From Bacillota bacterium (GTDB lineage: Bacteria; Eremiobacterota; SpSt-956; JAKJGF01): a stretch of DNA of 19,846 bases. The notes below the pieces were generated by a model that saw only the letters and a program-made list of their open reading frames with translations, ran no database searches and was not told the DNA's origin. Positions within the stretch are counted from its first letter, which is position 1. Each line of letters begins with the position of its first letter. Location: NCBI GenBank assembly GCA_029555925.1, contig JAKPQU010000455.1, positions 1 through 19,846 of the forward strand. Reading direction: 5' to 3'. Positions 1 through 8,219 of this stretch are shown piece after piece. A program made the translations under genes and the position numbers.

Positions 1-1
1 C

Positions 2-163
2 TGTGGAAATATGGTAAATAAGAGTCTATCTATGAGGACACATATTTGTCCTGTTTGTAATCTTGTAATTCCAAGAGACTATAATTCAGCTATATATATA
101 AAGGACTTGGGCCTGGAGTCCTTGAGCATGGAAGCTCTAGATGCCCCCGCTATAATCCGTTAG
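2..163 (+). CDS. tnpB: TnpB (IS200/IS605 family) C-terminal end, partial at window edge
   Basis: This is an open frame of 53 codons running in from the left edge and ending at a TAG. It reads as the end of a TnpB RNA-guided nuclease. A CG pair at codons 1-2 and CPVC at codons 16-19 fit the second half of the zinc-ribbon insert. PRDYNSA at codons 24-30 matches the last RuvC motif (usually DRDxNAA), with Asp26 as the presumed catalytic acid. TnpB family proteins are usually 350-450 aa, so most of the gene lies outside the window. DNA past the stop folds like an IS605 right end. The element could be intact to the left. A second TnpB, N-terminal half only, lies at 15518-16165 and may be a copy of the same IS family; this is inference. 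Confidence 0.85.
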   Translation, partial: CGNMVNKSLSMRTHICPVCNLVIPRDYNSAIYIKDLGLESLSMEALDAPAIIR

Positions 164-192
164 GATTTAGCGGTGGGAGCGGTCACTCAAGG
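147..192 (+). ncRNA. Probable omega-RNA (reRNA) 3' hairpin and IS605 right end
   Basis: Overlapping the tnpB stop codon is a stem-loop: CCGCTA (147-152) pairs with TAGCGG (168-173), and inside it AATCC pairs with GGATT around a GTTA loop with one bulged T. It is followed by GGTGGGAGCGGTCACTC, a pattern typical of the scaffold-to-guide boundary at IS200/IS605 right ends. In this family the guide RNA scaffold overlaps the tnpB 3' end and its guide is the DNA flanking the element, which here would start somewhere near 185-215. The exact 3' boundary is not determined. Confidence 0.45.
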
Positions 193-257
193 AAAGATTC
201 CACTCTTTAGAGGAAAGAAAAAAATATCTGTCGAAGTTATAATTTTCACAGGACATA

Positions 258-341
258 TACTGACCTGATCATAAGCATATAACAAAAGTTTTCCTCCCCG
301 TCACACGTTACGCGTTACGAGGGCATGTATGTATTATTTAT
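258..341. repeat. Heptamer cluster A with extended dispersed-repeat flanks
   Basis: Three tandem heptamers (CGTCACA, CGTTACG, CGTTACG) occupy 299-319. The left flank from 258 (TACTGACCTGATCATAAGC onward to TTTTCCTCC) matches the flank of cluster I at 19620-19658 with few differences. The right flank (GCGTTACGAG to about 341, containing TATGTATTATTTA) matches that of cluster C at 6021-6050. CCTC and GAGG near 293-296 and 318-322 could close a hairpin over the heptamers. It lies in the leader region of the TPR-FlhA gene. Confidence 0.8.
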
Positions 342-397
342 GCTCACTTCAGTAATGGCCGGTAATATATAAAATCTGCAGAGAGGGGATAGAAACA

Positions 398-3300
398 GTG
401 TTGAAAGAAAAGAATTTTTTTGAGAAATTACTTACGAGATCCTATAGAAAACCCGAGTATTATAACCCTGATAAATATGATCTTGAAGAAGAGTTTGATA
501 AATATAAAAGAAAGGTCCAGAGTGATACCCAGGAACCAACAGCTTTTTTACGTCTCGGAAGGCTCTATCATCATAAGGGAGAAATACATCTTGCTATTGA
601 TAATTATCAGAGAGCTCTTGAGATTGAGCCTTCTGATGCCTATACACATTATAACCTGGGCAATGCTTATTTCAAAGACGGAAGATTTGATGATGCACTG
701 GTAGAGTTTTCCAAGTCTGTCGAACTTGATGCACAGGATGTTTATTCTTATAATGCCCTTGCCAATACTTATTTAAAACTCGGCCGTTACCATGATGCCC
801 TTAACAATCACAGAAAAGCTCTTCGTCTCAGTGCAAAAGATGCTTTTGCTTTTAAGGGCATGGGAGACGTTTATATGCATCTCGGTAACTACGAAGAAGC
901 TCTGAACTATTACCAGAAATCCCTCGAAAATTCTCCGAATTTTTCTATGGTTTATTATAATCTCGGTCTTTTGTACGGTAAACTGGAAAAATACGAAGAA
1001 AGTATAAAGAGTTTTGAAAAGGCTATATCAATTGATAAATCCATAGCGGTATTTTATCTTGCTCTCGGAAATGCCTGCAGAGAAATAAAAAATTTCAAGA
1101 AAGCTCTTGAGAATTATGAAAAAGCTATAAATCTGGAGCCAAAATCAGGTGAAGCATACAGAGCTCTCATAATATTATTATGCGATCAGGGTAATTATAA
1201 AGAAGCTATAGAGAGAGGTGAAAAACTGGCAGAAGTTTATCCCAGTGAAGGATGGCCCTTCGGTATACTCGGACTTCTTTATTTTCTTAAAAAAGACTAC
1301 CAGAACGCAGTATTTTATTACGGTATGGCCATTGATTATGAGCCTGAAGAAAGTTTACACTATTCAGGCCTGGGAGATATTTATTATCATCAGTATGAAC
1401 TTACAAAATCAGGGAATATGTATGAAAGAGCAATTAAGCTCAAACCTTCTCCCTGGGCTCATAAACAGCTGGCCCGTGTTTATCAGGAACAGGGGCTGTG
1501 GAATCTTTCAGAGAGAAATTATCAGGAAGCACTCAGAATGGCCCCCGGATTTTATGAGGTTCACATAGAACTGGGAAGGTTTTATGCCCTTACAGGAAAG
1601 TTGGAACAGGCAATCAATAGCTTTGACAGTGCCCTTTCTCTCAATCCTTCTTTAGTTCCCATCTGTGCGCTTGAAAAAGGCATAGTATTTGTGAGGCAGG
1701 GAAATGAACAGAAGGGGAGAGAAGAATTTTTGAAGGGAGTAAATTTTGTATCTGAGAGGATAAAATCAGAACCTGATAATATACAGAATTATCTTCAGAT
1801 AGCCCTTCTCTACAGAGAATTGAAAGATTATGACCAGGTCATTGATTATCTTTCACATGCTATAGAAATCAAACCTGCAGCAGAGATTTATTATCACCTA
1901 GGCCATGCATTCCAGGAAAAAAATATTTCAGACAGGGCAGTCGAAGCTTATAAGAAGAGTCTGGAACTTAACGAACGTTTCTGTTCTTCTTACGAAGGGC
2001 TTGGAATTATAAGCCTGAATGAAGGAAAATATAATGAAGCAATAGATTATTTCAATAATATCCTTGAGATTAATCCCAGGCATTTATATGCAAATTATCA
2101 TCTTGCCAAAACCTATGAGGTTATGGGAAATTACGATAAAGCTGAAGATGAATATCTTTTGAGCCTGAAAGTAAGCGATTTCAATCATAAAGCCCATCAT
2201 GCCCTTGGAGGTTTATATTCAAGAAAAGGAGATTACACCAAAGCCATAAAACATTATGAAAGAGCTATAGGGTTAAATCCGGGAGAACCAATATATTACA
2301 GTGATCTTGGAGATATGTATAAAGAGAGAGGTATGACCAGAGAAGCTGCCCAGTCCTACCAGAAAGCCATGAGATACTGTGACAGGGAAACTCTGAAACA
2401 TCCATATAAAAACCTTTATTCTGCTATAATGTGGCGTCATCTTAATGTAACCCAGTCTGCTCCTTTTCTTTGCCAGGAAACATCGGAACAGTTTGAAAAA
2501 TCAGAAGAAGTATTTAATATTATTCCTCTTGAACCTCTTACAATAGAACTGGGTAAAGAGCTTCTCTCTCTTATAGATCCTAATTACGGAGGAGAACTGC
2601 AGGAAAGACTTTCAACCCTTCGACGTCATATAGCTCTGGAACTTGGATTTGCTTTGCCGCGAATATGTTTCCGTGATAATATGCTTATTAATCCCGGCAT
2701 GTATATCTTAAAGGTTTACGATGTGGAAGCGGCAAGAGGAGAATTGAGGCCGGGGAAACTTCTTGCAACCCATAAAGCAGAACTTCTGGATATTTTAAAA
2801 GGCGAAAAATGTAACGATCCTGTTTATTCTCTTCCTTCTGTCTGGATTGAACAGTCTCAGAGATACGAAGCAGAAAAAACAGATTTTATGATCCTTGAGC
2901 CGGTGAATATTATTATAATGCATCTCTCAGAAGTTATAAAAACTCATGTAGGAGAATTATTCGGACTTCAGGAAACAGCTTCATTAATTCAGGCATTGAA
3001 AAAAATCAACCCTGTAGTGGTTGATGAAATTTATCCTCATAAACTCTCTCTTACTGAAATTCATATTGTTCTCAGGAATTTATTAAAAGAAAGAATTCCT
3101 GTCAGGAATCTGAATGTTATTTTTGAAACTATGGCAATCTATTCTTATATCAGACAGCCTGATACACTATCGGAATATGTAAGAAAATCCCTTAAAAAGA
3201 TTATCTGCCGCGACCTTCTTGATCATTCAGGAGAAATTGCCGGATTTACGCTTGAGAGGGATTTCGAAAAATTCATAATGAGGCTTCTTAAAAGTGTTAA

Positions 3301-3769
3301 ACCTTCCTCTCCTGTCATAAAAAGACTCTACGGGTATCTCTTTGAAGTTGTGAGTAAAAAGCTTGAAGAAGCAAAAGAGGCAGATTTCTTAAATCCTGTA
3401 ATAGTTTCTTCTTCTGAATGTCGTCTTTCAGTAAGGAGATTACTTGAAAAGGATTTCCCCGGACTTTCTGTTCTGGCTTTTGAAGAAATTGATTCCGACA
3501 TAAATTTCAGGAACCTGGGTTCCCTGGGGTTGACAAGGAAGGATGTTCAGAAACTGGAAATACAGCTTTCTCCCGATGAAGGAGATATAATAGACGGACT
3601 TGCCAATTCTATAAGAGAAGGAACTCTGGAAGTAAAGATTTCTGCTCTCACAAATATGGTGAAAATCAATAAAGATAAAGCTTTACTTCATGTTATGAGC
3701 GCCCTTAGGAGCAATCACCCGGAATTACAAATTGAAGCACAGAATATTTTAGGAGAGTTTTATAAATAA
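398..3769 (+). CDS. TPR-repeat protein with FlhA/SctV-type cytosolic domain (no membrane domain)
   Basis: This encodes 1123 aa from a GTG start (398) with GAGAGGGG about ten bases upstream. I count about 18 consecutive 34-residue TPR units between residues 48 and 690. Residues 700-1045 match the cytosolic domain of FlhA, the export-gate protein of flagellar and type III secretion systems. Landmarks are LPRICFRDN (753-761), LRPGKLLA, LPSVWIE, HLSEVIKTHVGELFGLQE (842 onward), LSLTEIHIVLRNLLKERIPVRNL (from 883) and LSVLAFEEIDSD (from about 1022), each aligning with conserved FlhA segments in order. The roughly 320-residue, eight-helix FlhA membrane part is absent and no other flagellar gene is nearby. 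The last 75 residues look HEAT-like. No signal peptide is visible, so the protein is probably cytosolic. FlhA(C) docks chaperone-substrate pairs, so a scaffold or recruitment role is an inference. It may be monocistronic, ending at a strong palindrome. Confidence 0.9.
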   Translation: MLKEKNFFEKLLTRSYRKPEYYNPDKYDLEEEFDKYKRKVQSDTQEPTAFLRLGRLYHHKGEIHLAIDNYQRALEIEPSDAYTHYNLGNAYFKDGRFDDALVEFSKSVELDAQDVYSYNALANTYLKLGRYHDALNNHRKALRLSAKDAFAFKGMGDVYMHLGNYEEALNYYQKSLENSPNFSMVYYNLGLLYGKLEKYEESIKSFEKAISIDKSIAVFYLALGNACREIKNFKKALENYEKAINLEPKSGEAYRALIILLCDQGNYKEAIERGEKLAEVYPSEGWPFGILGLLYFLKKDYQNAVFYYGMAIDYEPEESLHYSGLGDIYYHQYELTKSGNMYERAIKLKPSPWAHKQLARVYQEQGLWNLSERNYQEALRMAPGFYEVHIELGRFYALTGKLEQAINSFDSALSLNPSLVPICALEKGIVFVRQGNEQKGREEFLKGVNFVSERIKSEPDNIQNYLQIALLYRELKDYDQVIDYLSHAIEIKPAAEIYYHLGHAFQEKNISDRAVEAYKKSLELNERFCSSYEGLGIISLNEGKYNEAIDYFNNILEINPRHLYANYHLAKTYEVMGNYDKAEDEYLLSLKVSDFNHKAHHALGGLYSRKGDYTKAIKHYERAIGLNPGEPIYYSDLGDMYKERGMTREAAQSYQKAMRYCDRETLKHPYKNLYSAIMWRHLNVTQSAPFLCQETSEQFEKSEEVFNIIPLEPLTIELGKELLSLIDPNYGGELQERLSTLRRHIALELGFALPRICFRDNMLINPGMYILKVYDVEAARGELRPGKLLATHKAELLDILKGEKCNDPVYSLPSVWIEQSQRYEAEKTDFMILEPVNIIIMHLSEVIKTHVGELFGLQETASLIQALKKINPVVVDEIYPHKLSLTEIHIVLRNLLKERIPVRNLNVIFETMAIYSYIRQPDTLSEYVRKSLKKIICRDLLDHSGEIAGFTLERDFEKFIMRLLKSVKPSSPVIKRLYGYLFEVVSKKLEEAKEADFLNPVIVSSSECRLSVRRLLEKDFPGLSVLAFEEIDSDINFRNLGSLGLTRKDVQKLEIQLSPDEGDIIDGLANSIREGTLEVKISALTNMVKINKDKALLHVMSALRSNHPELQIEAQNILGEFYK

Positions 3770-3778
3770 CCCGCTTCA

Positions 3779-3800
3779 GGGGCAGTTCGCGAACTGCCCC
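3779..3800. terminator. Bidirectional palindromic terminator
   Basis: A perfect 22-base palindrome, GGGGCAGTTCG followed by CGAACTGCCCC, lies between two convergent genes, ten bases after the TPR-FlhA stop. Its last base is the first base of the antisense stop triplet of the permease gene. The following TATAAAA is only a weak T/A tract, so it is a terminator-like hairpin serving both transcripts rather than a textbook U-tract terminator. Confidence 0.6.
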
Positions 3801-5254
3801 TATAAAACATCTGCATAATGAGGTCTCAGTTTCCTGAATATGAGGGCTCCAAGGACAAATACGGTAAGTGCAAGACCCCAGAAGTAAAGCATAAGACATG
3901 GATGTTCCCAGAACCATACTTTATATATAAAAGTCTCCCTGTAGCCTTCTGTTATATAATAAACAGGATTCAATTTGAAAAACCAGTGCATTTTTTTTGG
4001 TACCATCTTGAGAGACCAGAATATGGGCGTAAGCCAGAAAAAAAACTGCAATATTACACCTATTACCTGTGACAGATCTCTTATAAAAATAACTATGGAT
4101 GAAGTAATCCACGAAAGTCCCAGAAGCAGAACAATTGCTGAAAATAAATAGTATATGACCTGCAGCGTGTACAGATCGGGCTTATATCCATATACGAAAA
4201 ACATAAAAAATATTACCAGAATAAAAAACAGGTGTATAAACAGGGCCGAAAGTATTCTTATTACAGGAAGGATACTTACTCTGAATACTACTTTATTTAC
4301 AAGATATTTATTGTCTATTATGGAGCCTGTTGCGCTGTTAAGACTTTCGGAGAAGAAAAACCATGGCAGCATGCCACATATAAGCCAGAGTATAAAAGGG
4401 AAATTATCTACAGGCTGTGACTTGAATCCTACCTGAAAAACAAACCACATAATGAGAATATTTACGGTAGGATTGACAAAAGCCCAGAGGATACCGAGAT
4501 ATGAACCGAGATATCTGGTCTGAAAATCCTTTTTTGTCAGCTCAAAAATGATTCTTCTGTCCTTTACCATTTGCCATAGAAAAACACAGAACTCCCTGAA
4601 ATATCCTATTTTTCTTTCTACCGGTTCGCTTAAATTCAGAATTGTGATGAGGAAATTTAATAGAATAGATAGAAGGAATGATAGAAACAGTGACGGTATA
4701 TAAAGAATTGATTTTTTGTACAGAATATTTTTAGAGATATTACTGTATATATGTTCAAGTTTTCCTTTGAAGATGATAGCCGGATCTGTACCTTTAGATA
4801 TAACATGAAGGGAGTTATCTTTAATGGTAAAATCGGTGAGACTGTCTCCGGGACTGAAGGATTCCTTTATTTCTTCAGGTGAAAAATTATAAAGGGTGAT
4901 TTTTAAAGATAAACTGTTGAAATAATGAATAAATTTTATGGATTTTATTCTTATTTCTCCCTCTTTTGTTCCCGTATCTATCCTTATTGTACTGAATTTA
5001 CCGGGAGGTAACTGGAAGAATTTTATATTATTTTCACCTTTTTTTACTTCAGTTTTAATTGAATCCTCTTCATTAAAACCCCTGCCTTTATCATAAAACA
5101 GTTGATATACATCATCTTCAGGTGAGATTACATTTATTGTAATACAGTTCGGCTCTAAATTTATTCTGTTTATTAGCAGGATAAAGAGCAAGAATACTAC
5201 TACTGCCAGGGGCAGTTTAAGGCTTATATTTGATAATATGTTCTTACTCATCAT
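3800..5254 (-). CDS. ABC-2 type polysaccharide exporter permease with extra N-terminal extracytoplasmic domain
   Basis: This encodes 484 aa. Residues 220-484 are a standard Wzm/TagG/KpsM-type ABC-2 permease with about six membrane helices. They include the amphipathic entry (ELTKKDFQTRYLGSYLG), the NPTVNILIMWFVFQ helix, and a C-terminal FFFWLTPIFW and LNPVYYITEGYR. These proteins export O-antigen, teichoic acid or capsule chains with a separate ATPase. The usual length is about 260 aa. The extra 210 residues consist of a TM helix (15-28), a beta-rich extracytoplasmic segment (33-180, with QLFYDKGRGFNEEDS and later IRIDTG and IRIKSIKF) and a second TM helix (183-207). That segment resembles a domain I recall attached to polysaccharide-related membrane enzymes; this is recollection, not a search. 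Its start overlaps the upstream stop by ATGA, indicating translational coupling. No ATPase gene is adjacent in the window. Confidence 0.9.
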   Translation of the reverse strand: MMSKNILSNISLKLPLAVVVFLLFILLINRINLEPNCITINVISPEDDVYQLFYDKGRGFNEEDSIKTEVKKGENNIKFFQLPPGKFSTIRIDTGTKEGEIRIKSIKFIHYFNSLSLKITLYNFSPEEIKESFSPGDSLTDFTIKDNSLHVISKGTDPAIIFKGKLEHIYSNISKNILYKKSILYIPSLFLSFLLSILLNFLITILNLSEPVERKIGYFREFCVFLWQMVKDRRIIFELTKKDFQTRYLGSYLGILWAFVNPTVNILIMWFVFQVGFKSQPVDNFPFILWLICGMLPWFFFSESLNSATGSIIDNKYLVNKVVFRVSILPVIRILSALFIHLFFILVIFFMFFVYGYKPDLYTLQVIYYLFSAIVLLLGLSWITSSIVIFIRDLSQVIGVILQFFFWLTPIFWSLKMVPKKMHWFFKLNPVYYITEGYRETFIYKVWFWEHPCLMLYFWGLALTVFVLGALIFRKLRPHYADVL

Positions 5255-5778
5255 GGTTTTGTACAGGTGATTTCTATTGCATTCAGAATTTTGCTGTCTT
5301 TTCCTGTATAACCACAGGTTTTACCGTCTTTATACCACTGGGTCCACCCTGAGCCATAAAAATGAGCTCTGTAGAAAACACTTATTTTTGGTACTCTTAT
5401 TTTAAAAGCTCCCCAGGGCTGTCCCCCGTTAATGAAACCGCATACATCTCCATTTCCGTACCAATCTGTCCAGGACAATCCCTGCAGATATGCTTCATAG
5501 GAAGCTATGCCTCCCCGGAACTTGATTGCCATAGCACCTATAGCTCTTTTGTTATCAGGTGTGCCGCAGACTTCTCCGTCTTTACACCAGTCAGTCCATC
5601 CGTTTTTCTCTATATGGGCGGTATAATATATGAGTCCGTCCGGATTTTCAGGGAATTTCGGCATAGTGCTGAAATATTCCATTGCCTGTACACCCGATAC
5701 AATAGAAGGAACCAGTAATATACCTGCAATACTACTCCCGAGTTTAATAAAATCTCTTCTTGTCATATTCTTTTCCAT
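5251..5778 (-). CDS. Tat-exported protein with three ChW repeats
   Basis: This encodes 175 aa. The N-terminus is a textbook twin-arginine signal: TRRDFIKLG (residues 6-14), then a hydrophobic stretch to about 26 and a likely cleavage near VQA (30-32). The mature part is three ChW (clostridial hydrophobic-with-conserved-W) repeats at about 49-90, 91-130 and 131-172. Each has an aromatic strand, GWTDW or SWTDW or GWTQW, then DG/NG, a CG pair and a hydrophobic I-x-I strand. ChW repeats are usually in secreted or surface proteins of Gram-positive bacteria and are thought to bind carbohydrate or protein. Cysteines sit at equivalent positions in each repeat. The start is supported by AAGGAG eight bases upstream. 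The gene is translationally coupled to the exporter permease, so a role with the exported polysaccharide is plausible but inferred. Confidence 0.87.
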   Translation of the reverse strand: MEKNMTRRDFIKLGSSIAGILLVPSIVSGVQAMEYFSTMPKFPENPDGLIYYTAHIEKNGWTDWCKDGEVCGTPDNKRAIGAMAIKFRGGIASYEAYLQGLSWTDWYGNGDVCGFINGGQPWGAFKIRVPKISVFYRAHFYGSGWTQWYKDGKTCGYTGKDSKILNAIEITCTKP

Positions 5779-5897
5779 CTTTGAATCTCCTTAAGATAAT
5801 TATAATGAGTTCTCTAAAATTCTACAGAGTAAAGAGGAATCCTTCACTGTCTTGAAAGGTTAATTTGGAAAGAGTATAATATATGTGTGACATTATC

Positions 5898-5911
5898 CGT
5901 AACGCGTGACC
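5898..5911. repeat. Heptamer cluster B
   Basis: CGTAACG is followed directly by CGTGACC, then GGTAAG. It is a two-unit member of the window-wide heptamer family and lies about 120 bases upstream of the ChW-repeat gene. The minus-strand candidate -35 of that gene overlaps it. Confidence 0.7.
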
Positions 5912-6014
5912 GGTAAGTAAAAATAATAAAATGGAAAACAGAGTCGCCATGGAGATTGTTGGCTCTATTTTCAGTAAAATTATGCATAAGTAAACCGGTT
6001 TTTATTATGAGAAG

Positions 6015-6050
6015 CGTAATGCGTTACGAGAGTATATATGTATTATTTAA
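6015..6050. repeat. Heptamer cluster C with shared right flank
   Basis: CGTAATG and CGTTACG (6015-6028) form an imperfect palindrome. From 6021 the sequence GCGTTACGAG continues to TATGTATTATTTA near 6049, matching cluster A at 313-341 with about three differences. The shared flank shows that the repeat unit is longer than the heptamers. Confidence 0.7.
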
Positions 6051-6056
6051 GGGTTT

Positions 6057-6100
6057 ATATGAGAATCGTGACGCGTCACGGGAGGAACAGATTCTCATAT
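6057..6100. repeat. Heptamer cluster D nested in an 11-bp inverted repeat
   Basis: ATATGAGAATC (6057-6067) is perfectly complementary to GATTCTCATAT (6090-6100). Between the arms is the perfect 14-bp palindrome CGTGACG CGTCACG (6067-6080). Transcribed from either strand, this would give a long stem-loop or a cruciform with an internal alternative hairpin. It sits downstream of the hybrid kinase operon and may act as its transcript end. Confidence 0.75.
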
Positions 6101-6164
6101 CGTTGTGACCCGAACCGGTCATGGTTTTTATACAGAATTTATGACAGAGTCAGAATTTTATCTG

Positions 6165-8219
6165 CTATGTTTTTTTTGCATCAATTACCTCTCTTACTTT
6201 TTGTGCCAGTTCATATACTGAAAATGGTTTCTGAATAAAATTTACTCCTTCTTCAATTACTCCTTTATGGGCTATTATTTCGGCGGTATAACCGGACATG
6301 TAAATACATTTTATATCTGGCCTGATATTCTGCAGTTCTCCCATAAGTTCCTTTCCGTTCATCTCCGGCATTACTACATCAGTGAGCAACAGATCTAAAG
6401 GGCCATTGTGATTTTTTGCCATAACGAGCGCCTGTTTCGGTGATTTTGCAGTTATTACCAGGTAACCAAGCCTTGTGAGGCTATTCTTACAGAGATTGAG
6501 AATAAACTCTTCATCTTCGCAGATTAATACAGTCTCTTTTCCTTTAGGTATATTCTCCCCATTTCTCTTCTGTGTCCCGTGAAGGGCATTCTCTTCATGC
6601 CTTGGCAGATAGATCTTGAATGTTGCCCCATTACCAGGTTCACTGTATACGTCGATGAACCCATTATTCTGCCGGACTATACCATAGACTGTCGCCAGCC
6701 CGAGTCCTGTACCGCATCCTGTTTCTTTGGTTGTGAAGAAAGGTTCGAAAATGTGTTCCATTATATCCTTCTTTATACCACAGCCTGTGTCACTTACTGT
6801 CAATAAAACATATTCACCGGAAATTAATTCAGGGCAAGAGGCAGAATATAAATTATCAAGCGTTACATTTCCTGTTTCCATTGTTATGGCACCGATACCC
6901 GATATGGCATCGCGGCTGTTTACCACCAGGTTGGCAAGAATCTGACCTAACTGTGAGGGATCTAAGAATATTTTCCACAGATCATGACCCGGTAACCATA
7001 TCAGTTCAATATCTTCTCCAATGAGTCTTCTGAGCATATTGAGCATACCAGACATGGTTTCATTTAAGTTAATTAGCCTGGGACTGACAGGCTGTTTTCT
7101 GGCAAAGGCCAGAAGCTGTCTTGTAAGTTCTGCTGACCTTTGAGATGCCTGAAGTATTTCCCTGAGCTGGTCATAAAGTACACTGGAAGGTTCAATGTCC
7201 ATAAGGGCCATTTCCGTATAGCCTATGATTACACCGAGCATATTATTGAAATCGTGAGCCACACCTCCTGCCAGTCTGCCTATGGATTCCATCTTCTGTG
7301 CCTGAAGTAACTGTGCCTGCAGTTTTTCCTTCTGCTGTTCCGCAATTTTACGGTCTGTAATGTCTCTGTCTATACCCATAAAGCCATTACATGAACCATC
7401 ACTTCTGTATACAGGAGTAACACGGCTTTCAAGTATAACCGATTGGCCCTTTTTGTCTATCCATTTTGCTTCAAAGGAAAAGGAAGTTTTTTTTGTTTCA
7501 ATTATTCTTTGAAAAAGCTCTCTTGTTGTATCTATTGTTTCTGGGGCAAGATATGTGAAAGAACTACGTCCTATAAGATCTTCAGGTTTATATCCTACAA
7601 TCTTTTCTATCTGAGGACTTACATAAACAAATATATATTGTTCATCAGTCTGCCAGACTATATCGGGCGTATTGGTAATAAGATGACGGAAACGTTCTTC
7701 ACTTTCCCTCAGGGCATTCATTGTAAGTACATGTCCCTTTATCTGCTGCTGGAGTTTTAAATTTATCTGTTCCAGTTGCATAGAACGGTCTTTTACTGTT
7801 TTTTCCAGATTTAACTGGGCCTGATGAAGGGTAAGATGGGTTCTGACTCTTGCAAGTACTTCTTCCGGATGAAATGGCTTGTTTATATAGTCCACACCAC
7901 CGGCCTGAAAAGCTTTAACTTTATCCCGTTCGTTTTCCAGAACACTTATGAATATTATAGGAATAGAACTGGTTTCCTCATTTTCCTTAAGTCTGCGACA
8001 TACTTCGAAACCGTCTATGCCTGGCATCTTTATATCCAGGAGAATCAGAACAGGCAGTTCGACTTTTATACTCCGCAGAGCCAGTTCCCCGTCACTGGCT
8101 GATCTTACCTGGTAACCTGCACCGGTCAGGATATGTTCCAGAAGATTAAGGTTACCCGGATTATCATCAACTAATAGTATATCTCCTGAAGGGGAGATAT
8201 TATCTGTTATGATATTCAT
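6165..8219 (-). CDS. Hybrid histidine kinase, REC-PAS-HisKA-HATPase-REC
   Basis: This encodes 684 aa with no membrane segment, so it is cytosolic. An N-terminal receiver (12-130) has DD at 18-19, phospho-acceptor Asp62 (LLDIKMP) and Lys114. A coiled linker (130-170) leads to a PAS domain (172-292, [15 protein letters not shown] to DITDRK). The phospho-acceptor helix has [12 protein letters not shown] with His322. The ATPase domain has the N box around Asn434, VSDTGCGI, and [13 protein letters not shown]. The second receiver (562-684) has Asp614 (LLTDVVMP) and Lys664. No DNA-binding output is present, so phosphate must pass to another protein or the C-terminal receiver acts by binding. Its ATG overlaps the stop of the PocR kinase by one base, making it the last gene of the three-gene operon. 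The N-terminal receiver could be the target of the upstream kinase. Confidence 0.95.
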   Translation of the reverse strand: MNIITDNISPSGDILLVDDNPGNLNLLEHILTGAGYQVRSASDGELALRSIKVELPVLILLDIKMPGIDGFEVCRRLKENEETSSIPIIFISVLENERDKVKAFQAGGVDYINKPFHPEEVLARVRTHLTLHQAQLNLEKTVKDRSMQLEQINLKLQQQIKGHVLTMNALRESEERFRHLITNTPDIVWQTDEQYIFVYVSPQIEKIVGYKPEDLIGRSSFTYLAPETIDTTRELFQRIIETKKTSFSFEAKWIDKKGQSVILESRVTPVYRSDGSCNGFMGIDRDITDRKIAEQQKEKLQAQLLQAQKMESIGRLAGGVAHDFNNMLGVIIGYTEMALMDIEPSSVLYDQLREILQASQRSAELTRQLLAFARKQPVSPRLINLNETMSGMLNMLRRLIGEDIELIWLPGHDLWKIFLDPSQLGQILANLVVNSRDAISGIGAITMETGNVTLDNLYSASCPELISGEYVLLTVSDTGCGIKKDIMEHIFEPFFTTKETGCGTGLGLATVYGIVRQNNGFIDVYSEPGNGATFKIYLPRHEENALHGTQKRNGENIPKGKETVLICEDEEFILNLCKNSLTRLGYLVITAKSPKQALVMAKNHNGPLDLLLTDVVMPEMNGKELMGELQNIRPDIKCIYMSGYTAEIIAHKGVIEEGVNFIQKPFSVYELAQKVREVIDAKKT

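Larger units (their letters stand above)
5779..6164. other. 386-base intergenic region dominated by heptamer repeats
   Basis: No credible gene lies here; the forward open frame crossing 6038-6238 runs through repeats and into the kinase 3' end and lacks family features. It holds heptamer clusters B, C and D, an 11-bp-arm nested hairpin, and a TGACC/GGTCA hairpin near 6106-6121. On the minus strand TATACT near 5873-5878, with TTACGG (inside cluster B) 18 bases upstream, is a weak promoter candidate for the ChW/permease pair. A second TATAAT at 5799-5804 is too close to the start codon to be convincing. Confidence 0.6.

Noticed and set aside
6038..6238. Forward 66-codon open frame across the repeat region
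   Set aside because: It runs through heptamer clusters and into the antisense of the kinase gene, lacks a ribosome site and has no protein-family features.
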